Positions 55,278-64,000 of a stretch of 64,000 nt of DNA are shown here, piece after piece. The stretch's first letter is position 1, and each line of letters starts with the position of its first letter. The DNA is taken from positions 2,805-66,804 of the forward strand of contig QZLH01000015.1 of the NCBI GenBank assembly GCA_003833135.1. The letters are read 5' to 3'. Position numbers and translations under genes: made by a program. Origin of the DNA: Oehlia diaphana (lineage: Eukaryota > Glomeromycota > Glomeromycetes > Glomerales > Glomeraceae). The notes beneath the pieces are model-generated. The model was given only the letters and a program-made list of their open reading frames with translations, was not told the DNA's origin and searched no databases.

Positions 55278-57449
55278 ATGTTATCAAATTCTAAATTAAC
55301 TTTCTTGGACGTTAAAGAATTCTCAAAAGATTTTTATCAAAATATTCTTAAAATCATTGAAACAAATGATTTTAATACGTTTGAAAATAATTTAATCGAA
55401 TGGATAAATAGTTTTATCATGGATACTAAAATGATTTTGGAATTAATGCAAAATCATGAAGAATATGAATTTTGGTTTTCAAGTATAATTGGTTTCTTTT
55501 ATCAACATGGTATAGGTTGTAATGTTGATAAAAATAAAGCATTAGAATTATATTTATTAATAATTAATAATAATCATCGTAATGATGATGATTATAACGA
55601 TGACAACAATAATGATGAATTTATTATTTTAAAAAATATTAATTATAATATTGGAAAATATTTATTATCAACTTTTTATTATAAAGATATTATTTTGGAT
55701 GATATACATTTTAGAAACGCGCCTGATTTTATAATTAAATATTTAAAACTTGCTAGAAGAAATGATTCAACGGCTCAATGTAATTTAGGTCATTGTTATG
55801 AATATGGTGAAGGAGTAACAAAAGATTTTAATAAAGCATTTGAATGGTATACTAAATCAGCTAATAATAAAAATGCTTTAGGTCAACATAATTTAGGAAA
55901 TTGTCATTATTATGGAAGAGGAACAACATTAGATTTTAAGAAAGCACTTAATTGGTATTGTAAATCGGCTATTAATGGAAATTCTGAAAGTCAATATAAT
56001 ATAGGAGAATTCTTTTACTATGGAAAAGGATTAAAACAAAGTTATAAAAAAGCATATGGATGGTATTTTAAATCAGCTAATAATGGACATGCTTTAGGTC
56101 AATATAAATTAGGAAATTGCCATGAAAATGGTAAAGGTACTGAACAAGATTATAATATGGCATTTGAATGGTATTCTAAATCAGCTAATAATGGAAATTC
56201 TGAAGGTCAAAATAATTTGGGTTATTGTTATAGAGATGGTAAAGGTGTAGAACAAGATTACAAGAAAGCGTTTGAATGGTTTGATCAATCTGCTAATAAT
56301 GGATGTGCTAAAGGTCAAAATAATTTAGGAGAATGCTATTATTATGGAATTGGAATAGAACAAGATTATGAGAAAGCATTTGAATGGTATTCTAAATCTG
56401 CAAATAATGGAGATGCTAAAGGACAAAATAATATGGGTCATTGTTATGAGTATGGTGAAGGAGTAGCACAAAATTTTAATAAAGCATTTGAATTGTATTC
56501 TAAATCAGTAGCCAATAATGAATGTGCTGAAGGTCAAAATAATTTAGGAAATTGTTATTATTATGGAAAGGGAATAAAACAAGATTATAAAAAAGCAGTT
56601 GAATGGTATTCTAAATCAGCTAATAATGGATGTGCTGAAGGTCAATATTCTTTAGGTACTTGTTATACACATGGTAAAGGAGTTAAAAAAAAATATGAAA
56701 CAGCATTTCTATGGTTCTCTAAATCGGCTATGAGTGGATATTCCAAAAGTCAATATCATTTAGCAGATTGTTATTATTATGGAAGAGGAGTATTACGAGA
56801 TTATATAAAAGCATTTAATTATTATTATGAATTAGCTAATAATGGACATGCTTTAAGTCAAAATAAATTAGGTACTTGTTATGAACATGGTAAAGGAGTG
56901 AAACAAGATTATAATATGGCATTTGAATGGTATTCTAAATCAGCTAATAATGGGTGTGTTGAAGGTCAAAATAATTTAGCACTTTGTTATGAAAATGGAA
57001 TTGGAATAGATAAAGATTATGGTAAAGCATTTGAATTGTATTTTAAAGCAACCAATAATGGATATATTATTGCCCGAAGTAATTTAGGTCGTTGTTACGA
57101 GAAAGGGTTCGGAACTGATAAAAATTATATGCGAGCATTTGAATTATATAATAAGTCAGCTAATGAAGGATGTTCTAAAGGTCAAAATGATTTAGGGAAT
57201 TGTTATTTTTATGGAAAGGGAATAACAAAAGATTATAAAAAAGCATTTGAATTATATAAAAGATCAGCCAATAATGGGTTTGCTTTAGGCCAAAATAATT
57301 TAGGTGTTTGTTATGAGAAAGGATTTGGAACTCGTAAAGATTACCACGAAGCGTTTAAATGGTATTCCAAATCAGCTAATAATGAATGTGATGAAGGTAA
57401 AAAAAATTTAAAATTCCTACTATTATGGTATCATAAAGTAAGTATATAA
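55278..57449 (+). CDS. Long Sel1-repeat protein
   Basis: 723 residues from ATG 55278 (MLSNSKLTFLDVKEFSKDFY); an upstream in-frame extension has no ATG. Intronless through the repeats. Residues 1 to about 165 are the N-terminal module common to the Sel1 loci here (DFYQNILKI, TKMILELMQNHEEYEFWFSS, IIGFFYQHGIGC, KALELYLL), with an Asp/Asn-rich loop at about 115-130. Then come 15 full Sel1 repeats and a partial sixteenth, the longest array in the window. Repeat spacing is 36 residues except one with an extra residue (SKSVANN at about 415). The last codons (YHK, then GTAAGTATATAA) form both a stop and a perfect splice donor, so a further 3' exon is possible. Expected to be a cytosolic scaffold; partners unknown. 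Confidence 0.88.
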   Translation: MLSNSKLTFLDVKEFSKDFYQNILKIIETNDFNTFENNLIEWINSFIMDTKMILELMQNHEEYEFWFSSIIGFFYQHGIGCNVDKNKALELYLLIINNNHRNDDDYNDDNNNDEFIILKNINYNIGKYLLSTFYYKDIILDDIHFRNAPDFIIKYLKLARRNDSTAQCNLGHCYEYGEGVTKDFNKAFEWYTKSANNKNALGQHNLGNCHYYGRGTTLDFKKALNWYCKSAINGNSESQYNIGEFFYYGKGLKQSYKKAYGWYFKSANNGHALGQYKLGNCHENGKGTEQDYNMAFEWYSKSANNGNSEGQNNLGYCYRDGKGVEQDYKKAFEWFDQSANNGCAKGQNNLGECYYYGIGIEQDYEKAFEWYSKSANNGDAKGQNNMGHCYEYGEGVAQNFNKAFELYSKSVANNECAEGQNNLGNCYYYGKGIKQDYKKAVEWYSKSANNGCAEGQYSLGTCYTHGKGVKKKYETAFLWFSKSAMSGYSKSQYHLADCYYYGRGVLRDYIKAFNYYYELANNGHALSQNKLGTCYEHGKGVKQDYNMAFEWYSKSANNGCVEGQNNLALCYENGIGIDKDYGKAFELYFKATNNGYIIARSNLGRCYEKGFGTDKNYMRAFELYNKSANEGCSKGQNDLGNCYFYGKGITKDYKKAFELYKRSANNGFALGQNNLGVCYEKGFGTRKDYHEAFKWYSKSANNECDEGKKNLKFLLLWYHKVSI

Positions 57450-59547
57450 ATTAGTATTCTTTAAAAAAATATACGTTTTTGTGTGCTTCTTCCTTGCTTA
57501 TCTATATCCTAGAAAAATAGTTTTTACAAAATGGTTTAAGATTTATAATTTTTTGTAAACCATTACCCATAGAATATGCTTTCTTCTTTATATATATGAA
57601 TTGTATTAACTGTATGTTATTTAAATTTATTATATTATATATATATATATATTGTAATATATAAATAATGAATATTATTTAGTTACATTTTTATTTAATT
57701 TCTCTAATCTCTAATCGAAGCAATAAGGTTACGAGATACGAGAATATTTTTCTTAATAAGTCGAATTACAAAATTTTCGATGACAAACTAATTTATCATA
57801 AGTGTTCAAAATTATTTTAATAGTCGCCAAAAATTTTAATTTCCGCTCTTTAAATACAACAAACATTATTAATATTTAACGAATGCTACACATAAATTGG
57901 TTTTTTTTACGTTAGAAATCTCAAATGATACACACGCGAATACGCATTTTATGAAGAAAACGCATTTGTTATTAAATATATTCAATACTAGTAATTAACT
58001 TTTAATTATTAAAGGGATTTAGGGATTTGAAAATATATAAAAAAAGTATAAAAAAAGTATAAAATTCATCGGTGTACACGTCATACACAACGATGAATAT
58101 CTAATAAATACTCCATCCTTTATATAACGGTATGTCGGGACATTTATGAAATTTTTAGAAAATATCGTTATACAAAGTTATACCAATATTTATATGTCGG
58201 GAAAATAAAATTTTATCGGTATATCGAATATCGGTATATCGAGGTTAGACTGTATACACCGATGCTTCCCACCCTCCCCAAGGCATCGGCAGTTATTCAT
58301 TTGATACATGTCATGGCTTGGCATCAGTTTATAAAAGATTTGCCGTTGCATTTTATGATAATCTTTTACTGTTGTTGCGGCAATAATATGCCAAATAAGT
58401 ATTAGTTTATAATTCACGATATATATTTACACGTGCAATCTAAATCTAATCTGTAATTCTATTAACTTCCAAAACAATACATTCTCTAAAGCAGAGAAAC
58501 CTGATATAATGGTCCATATATATATTTTTAATATGATCATAATAAATAACCTTTAAATTATTTTAAATCTTGTTAATGAATTATAGTAGTTTTTTTTTTA
58601 TTAAACGAACAAACAAATGAGCAATAAAAGAGATAATTCATGTGATCATAGAATATTAGAAGTTTCTTACTTACCCTTTTACTGTTATAGTGATTTAAAA
58701 ATTCTATATCCGGCATACATGATGCTACCTGTTTTGTTCATATTTGTATATATTATGAAATATATTATGTCATATTGTCATTATAAGGCGTGCGGACATG
58801 TCCGCTATTGGATAGGGTTACCCAATAACTAATTGGGAACCAAGTTTATATGATCTTGTACCAAGGTAAACACATATTTTGCGAAAGAATCAAATTAATA
58901 AGACCAAAATTCGTTGGGAATTTAACCTCTTTATATATAAAGCATCATCATTTACATATAAAAACTAATTAAAATAAAGAAATGAGAAAAATCGTACTTT
59001 TGTGTGTGTAAACTATACAAAAACAAAGTAAGTAATAGTATTTCCAGAAAGTAAATTGTATTAAGATTATCATAAAAACATTTGGAAACATATGACAAAA
59101 TGAATTTTTTAATAAAGACTAATAAGTTATTAACTTCTATATAAGTTTAAACAATAACCTAATTTGTTCAATTTATCCAAAGAAATTCTTATTGGAAATT
59201 TGAAACAATACAGTCGCCCTTAGATCACAGCCAATTTTGGTAATTTATTCCCATACATTAAATTACCATAAGGTAATTTTCCGTGGCACATTATTCTAAC
59301 CAAAAATGTCCTATTCATTTATAGGTTCTCTGTTGTACTATTCTATAAGCTTACCAATTTTACTTTCGGCTGGAAATAAGTCTATCTTTTTTAATAAAAA
59401 CAAATAGATTTTTTTATTTATTTTATGGTTTTTATGGTTGCAATCGTGTATCCCATGAAATAGCAGGCGTATTAAAACTTGAACAGAACAAGATTTATGT
59501 AAACTTTAAATTCATTCTCCGTAAAAAAGAATTTTCTCTCCTGAAAT
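57450..59547. other. Intergenic with one TIR element
   Basis: AT-rich. It holds the TA-flanked element at 58111-58252 and a 14-bp palindrome GCGGACATGTCCGC at 58792-58805. CAGTCGCCCTTAGATCACAG at about 59211 looks like another TA-flanked transposon end without a partner. The 71-codon frame at 58617-58832 shows no domain. Confidence 0.45.
58111..58252. mobile_element. 142-bp TA-flanked element, pogo/Tc1-like
   Basis: The right end, inverted, reads CAGTCTAACCTCGATATACC; the left end reads CTCCATCCTTTATATAACGG. Both are followed by a TATGTCGGGA or CCCGACATA block. TA borders both sides (58109-58110 and 58253-58254). End similarity is only partial, so the copy is old. Confidence 0.45.
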
Positions 59548-59575
59548 TTTTTTTTTTTTTTTAAAAAAAAAAAAA

Positions 59576-59618
<43 letters not shown>

Positions 59619-59622
59619 AAAA
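59548..59622. repeat. Poly-T/poly-A block at the gap edge
   Basis: About 16 T followed by some 60 nearly uninterrupted A, running into the gap. A sister block, GAAA then T16 and A14, stands on the other side at about 60185-60218. Such homopolymers probably caused the assembly to break. Confidence 0.7.
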
Positions 59623-60059
59623 NNNNNNNNNNNNNNNNNNNNNNNNNNNNNNNNNNNNNNNNNNNNNNNNNNNNNNNNNNNNNNNNNNNNNNNNNNNNNN
59701 NNNNNNNNNNNNNNNNNNNNNNNNNNNNNNNNNNNNNNNNNNNNNNNNNNNNNNNNNNNNNNNNNNNNNNNNNNNNNNNNNNNNNNNNNNNNNNNNNNNN
59801 NNNNNNNNNNNNNNNNNNNNNNNNNNNNNNNNNNNNNNNNNNNNNNNNNNNNNNNNNNNNNNNNNNNNNNNNNNNNNNNNNNNNNNNNNNNNNNNNNNNN
59901 NNNNNNNNNNNNNNNNNNNNNNNNNNNNNNNNNNNNNNNNNNNNNNNNNNNNNNNNNNNNNNNNNNNNNNNNNNNNNNNNNNNNNNNNNNNNNNNNNNNN
60001 NNNNNNNNNNNNNNNNNNNNNNNNNNNNNNNNNNNNNNNNNNNNNNNNNNNNNNNNNNN
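59623..60059. other. Assembly gap (437 N)
   Basis: Run of N immediately followed by the first copy of a 115-bp direct repeat. Confidence 0.98.
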
Positions 60060-60174
60060 GTTACTAGTTACATCACATAAGTTTTGCATCTCCAATCCTC
60101 TAATCGCTACTAATTTAGGAAATAAAAAATGTACTTAAATATAAAAAATTTAACGCTAAAAAAAAAAAAAAAAA
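60060..60174. repeat. 115-bp direct repeat, copy 1
   Basis: Identical over 115 bases to 61932-62046, including the terminal run of 17 A. It begins exactly at the gap edge, so the true repeat may extend further left. The two copies bracket BTB gene 4. Confidence 0.9.
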
Positions 60175-60255
60175 TTTTTTCTCTGAAATTTTTTTTTTTT
60201 TTTTAAAAAAAAAAAAAAGTGAAAAAAGAGTGAAAAAAAAAGAAAAAAAATAAAA

Positions 60256-61783
60256 ATGACCACACAATTTTTACCATATTTGTCGCAAGACATGACTAAA
60301 CTTTTGGAAAATAAAAAGAATTATGATCTTATAATTAATGTTGATAAAGAGAACAATAAAAAAGAATTTTGTGTGCATTCAATTATTCTTGAAACGAGAT
60401 CTTCTTATTTTGAACATGCTTTTTCTAATGGATTTGCAAAGAAAGAAAATAATACTTATATTTTGGATTTTCCCGATATATCTGTTAATGCGTTCAATAT
60501 TCTGATTAGGTAAATACAAAAATTAAATAATTGTTTTAAAATTTTTTTTTAGTATCGTTAAAATTGAGGCAAAAAAAAAAAAAAATTTTTTTTTTTTTAG
60601 GTATGCTTATGGTGGTGTCATAAATCTTGATAATAGAGAGGCTTCAGATATTATGAATCTTTTAATTGCTTGTGAAAAATTCAAACTTAAAGAATTATAT
60701 GATTATATTCAGGATTATCTTATCATACATCACCCGACTTGGCTTTTTCAAAATCTTCTTTTAATTCAACAAATCGGTTTTAAACATCCTGAATTTATTA
60801 AATTACAAAATTATTGGACAGCAACAATTTGTGAACAACCAGAAATTTTATTCAATTCTGCCGATTTTATATCTGTTGATAAAAAAGCGTTATTATCTCT
60901 TTATAAAAATGAAACTTTATGCATGGAAGAAAATGAATTATGGGATTATATTATTCTTTGGGGGAAAGCTCAAAATCCTGAATTACCTGAAAAAATTTCT
61001 AATTGGACATCAAATGAATTTAATATTTTAAAGAAAACTATCGATGAATTTATACCTCATATTAGATTTTATGAAATCCCTTCTGATGATTTTTGTTTCA
61101 ATATTATGCCTTATGGTTCAATGATTTGTAATGATTTATATCAAGATCTTTCCCGATATCATTTGGTATCAAATTGGCAACCAAAATTTAATAGTCTTAA
61201 ATCAAGAAAAATAAATTTAAATCTTTCTAATATACCTATCGATTCTAAACTGATTAATGGTGAACAAGCAGCATTGATTTCTTCTTGGATTCAAGGAAAT
61301 AATGAAAGCAAAATATCAAAAAAGTATAATAAGGCTAATCATGAATTTCAATTACTTGCTCGTGGAAGTCGTGATGGATTTACGGGTGCATCATTTCATA
61401 AAATGTGTGATAACAAAGGTCCCACAATTACAATTATAAAATTAAAGGGTGAACCTTCAATTCTTGGAGGTTATAATCCTATTAATTGGGAAATTAATAA
61501 ACATGGGAATTATGAAAAAACTTCAGATAGTTTTATTTTTAGTTTAGATAAAGAAATAACTTTGTCTAGAGTTCAAAATTATGATAATGCTATATTTCAA
61601 AATAAAAATGGTCCTAATTTTAATGATTTAACGTTAAGGGGAACTTTTAATTCAACGAATGGTGTTTATTATGCTAAATATATTTATGATCAAAAGATAC
61701 ATGCTAAAGGATATTTTATTGCAGATGAATATGAAGTTTTCAGCATTATTACAAGGAAAAAGAAAATAATTAAATCGTTGTAG
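60256..61783 (+). CDS. BTB-BACK-TLDc protein 4
   Basis: Exons 60256-60509 and 60601-61783; the 91-base GT-AG intron is in phase 2 at the family's usual place and contains A15/T14 runs. The product has 478 residues. BTB: YDLIINVDKENN, CVHSIILETRSSYFEHAF, YAYGGVINLDN. BACK: LLSLYKNETLCMEENELWDY. TLDc: LLARGSRDGFTGASFHKMCD, ILGGYNPINW, DSFIFSLD, LSRVQNYDNAI, FNDLTLRG and ADEYEVFSI, ending in a basic RKKKIIKSL tail. It is the sister of protein 3 at 37780. A decayed relative follows at 62190. The position between identical repeats next to a gap suggests a recent tandem duplication, part of which may be hidden in the gap. Confidence 0.88.
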
Positions 61784-62189
61784 GAGAATAAATATATATT
61801 TTTTTTTTAGTATTTAGATTAGTTAATTTTATATAAATTTATATATATATATTAAAAAATAAAAAAAAATAAAACGTGTTTATACATTTATTGCAACAAA
61901 GACGCAAACTTATGACTTAATTATGACATATGTTACTAGTTACATCACATAAGTTTTGCATCTCCAATCCTCTAATCGCTACTAATTTAGGAAATAAAAA
62001 ATGTACTTAAATATAAAAAATTTAACGCTAAAAAAAAAAAAAAAAACTTTTTTCTACTTTTTTGCTCTTTCTTTCTTTAAAATTAAAATTAACTTCCACA
62101 TAATTTTTGTCTCGATCATCGCTGAGAGAAGGTAAATAGTATTATGATTTATGATTTATAAAATCAATTATAAAGAAAAACAATAATTA
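61784..62189. other. Intergenic with direct repeat copy 2
   Basis: 61932-62046 is the second copy of the 115-bp repeat. The rest is AT-rich spacer with a TATATATA run after the BTB 4 stop. Confidence 0.6.
61932..62046. repeat. 115-bp direct repeat, copy 2
   Basis: Identical to 60060-60174 including the A17 run; it starts 149 bases after the BTB 4 stop codon. Confidence 0.9.
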
Positions 62190-63430
62190 TAATTTTGTGT
62201 ATTTTCAAATATGTATATTCAATTTATTCTTGAAGTGAAGTCCTCCTGCTTTGTAAAATGTTTTCTCTGATGGATTAGTAAGGAAAGAAAATAAATTTTT
62301 ATCTTGGATTTTCCTGATACATTTGCTGTTAATATATCAAAATTTTAATTAGGTAATATATTATTTAAATTTTTAACATAGAAAATTTATTTATATTAAT
62401 GCAAGTTTCGTTTTATCTAGATATATTTATGGTGTGGTATCATCGATCTTGATTATGTAGAAGCTGCAGACATTTAATGTATATGTGTACATATATGAGA
62501 ATTAGACAATTAAACAACTCTTGTTTAAAGAATTTTACGTTCAAGAACATCATCATATTGGACATCATCAATCTTGGATCTTTCGAAATTTTGCCTTTAA
62601 TTCAATCATTTAGTTTTAAAATACTTTGAAATCACCACATTACAAAATTATTAGACAACCTTCATTCTATCATTTATAGGGAGCCTGAATCTTTTTTTTT
62701 TTTTTTAGGATTTCTAATTCAGTCGGAAAGTTGGCTGAAGGGTTCAGGAGGGTTAGGAAGCTAGCTCGACACATTTAAAGGTTGGACGGTTAAACTCAAG
62801 CGAAGCACCAACAATCACCTAACAGGCAGGTCCAACCGGCCGACCCACTATCATTATAACCTAACATTAAAGTCACTTAAACAGGAGCCTGAATCATTTA
62901 TTTAATGTTACTATTTTATATTCGTTGGGCAATTGATCACGTGATAGAATCAGAATTCGTTAGGGTAAAGCTCAAGATTCCGAAAAAAGAACTAATCGGA
63001 CAACAAATAACTATACTAGATGATTTCATGCCTCACAATATGAAGATTCTTGTTACAAGATTATGCCTTACGATGTAATTCTTTTAACGATTTATAATTT
63101 GGAAACCAAAATTCAAAAATCGAAAAGCAAATTAAAACTTCTTTCTAATACTACTTTTGATCACAATTTTTTTCCTCTCGGATCAAGGAAGCAATGAAGC
63201 AAAGGAAGAAAAAGAAGAAAAGAAAACAGAGTATCAAATAGATTTGAAAAAATATGTTATGGATTTCAATTACTTGCTCGTATCTTCGTGGAAGTTGCGA
63301 TGATTAAATTAGTATAAGTGTATGGTTCATAAAATGTGTGTTTATAAATATAAGACTTATCATTTTAATTAGATTAACATTAATTTGGGAATTAGAAATT
63401 ATGAATAAATTTTGGATAGAGTTTATTTTA
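62190..63430 (+). pseudogene. BTB-BACK-TLDc pseudogene with an insertion
   Basis: The order of BTB genes 3 and 4 can still be followed: an HSIILE-like block near 62218, a FPD block near 62310, the old intron (62353 to about 62420) with its donor and acceptor, a YIYGVV-IIDLDYVEAAD block, an HHHQSWIFRNFAFNS block near 62560, LQNY near 62640, then after an insertion (62692-62883) a WGKAQ-like block near 62970, PYDV near 63070, QLLARI near 63270 and HKMC near 63330. Many frameshifts, stops and deletions are spread throughout, so the gene is long dead. Boundaries are approximate. Confidence 0.75.
62680..62895 (-). mobile_element. 192-bp SINE-like insertion with 12-bp target duplication
   Basis: GGAGCCTGAATC at 62680-62691 is repeated at 62884-62895. 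The 192 bases between begin with 15 T on the plus strand, that is, a poly-A tail in minus orientation, and are much GC-richer than their surroundings. No ORF is present. Poly-A tail plus duplication indicates retroposition of a short Pol III-type or other small RNA. It does not resemble the retroposon at 54455. It entered an already BTB-like sequence, splitting the BACK region. Confidence 0.75.
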
Positions 63431-64000
63431 AAACAAAGAATACATCAATATTACGGTCAAAATTTTAGCAAATGTAGCACGTGATACAATGTACCATCTC
63501 ATTCTACCTGGTCATACTATGATCGCTTCGATATCATACAACTGCAACAAGTGAACATTTTGTCAAAAGAATTCGAAGAACAGAATTAATACGACCCAAT
63601 CTCGAAAGGATATATTGATTATATTCTGTATGTAGACATTGGAGACTTATATGCAATTTTATGATCAGGAATTATTGACGGAATGATGTGGAGCATCTGG
63701 AACAGTTATTTTGTATAATTAAATTCAAAGTAACAGGTACGCATCACTTGTTCAAAATTACGTGGCATTCATGATTTTTTTACTAATTACCCCTTGTCAT
63801 ATGTAGAAAAGTTCAGACTACAAGTCTCATAAACTTGTTATTAGGCGTAAACCGTAATTCTTGGGTAACGATGACACTAGACATTCTGTGAATGTATAAT
63901 ATAACAATACAATAAAATGAAATCATCATAGGAGTATCGCAAGATTTTTTACATTAAAATATTTATATATATTAATTTTCTTGTTCACCACGAGTCATAT
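63431..64000. other. Intergenic to the window end
   Basis: AT-rich; nothing recognised after the pseudogene fades out. Confidence 0.5.

Noticed and set aside
58190..58417. 75-codon minus-strand frame
   Set aside because: Its end lies in a transposon terminus and no domain is visible.
58617..58832. 71-codon frame with a hydrophobic stretch
   Set aside because: The hydrophobic run comes from AT-rich sequence; no homologue in the window and no promoter signal.
1..64000. CRISPR array, bacterial operon, phage or viral insertion
   Set aside because: No regularly spaced identical repeats with unique spacers, no ribosome binding sites or polycistronic layout, and no viral capsid or polymerase genes were seen.

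Overview
The window looks like nuclear DNA of an arbuscular mycorrhizal fungus of the Rhizophagus type (Glomeromycotina). The evidence is the strongly AT-rich sequence, short GT-AG introns, and a gene set made almost entirely of families that are greatly expanded in that group: Sel1-repeat proteins, tyrosine-kinase-like (TKL) protein kinases, BTB-BACK-TLDc proteins and an F-box protein. The rest is decayed transposable elements and pseudogenes. The assignment is inferred from gene families; no marker gene is present.

Layout. 1-13.5 kb: almost gene-free, with a retrotransposon gag relic, a frameshifted coiled-coil gene, a Cys/His-rich ORF, a 29-bp minisatellite, a BED-finger hAT relic, several inverted-repeat elements, one small basic protein gene (5.8 kb) and a gap inside a TIR-flanked element (11.7-13.0 kb). 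13.5-23.2 kb: a tandem pair of Sel1 genes (the second frameshifted), a Sel1 scrap, a Helitron 3' end with a helicase relic, a third Sel1 gene on the minus strand with serially duplicated upstream sequence, a 5'-truncated kinase gene and a second member of the small basic protein family. 25.8-39.3 kb: the main gene cluster, with a six-exon TKL kinase, two BTB-TLDc genes on the minus strand flanking an F-box gene, and a BTB-TLDc gene on the plus strand. 39.3-47.3 kb: gene-poor, with a tRNA-Glu-like gene lacking a normal T-arm, possible micro-exons, a frameshifted coiled-coil gene and a MITE with a 9-bp target duplication. 47.4-50.4 kb: a ten-exon gene for a KH-like RNA-binding protein. 51-55 kb: a broken small gene, a TIR element and a retroposon with a 16-bp target duplication carrying a nested MITE. 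55.3-57.4 kb: the longest Sel1 gene. 59.6-63.4 kb: an assembly gap, a fourth BTB-TLDc gene between two identical 115-bp repeats, and a BTB-TLDc pseudogene interrupted by a SINE-like insertion.

How the genes may work together: Sel1 repeats and BTB domains are protein-interaction modules, F-box and BTB proteins commonly recruit substrates to cullin ubiquitin ligases, and TKL kinases signal upstream. The window is therefore a patch of fast-evolving signalling and adaptor genes rather than a metabolic cluster. I see no operon, CRISPR array or bacterial feature. All exon structures were derived by hand from splice signals and frame continuity, and every complete multi-exon model given here is divisible by three.
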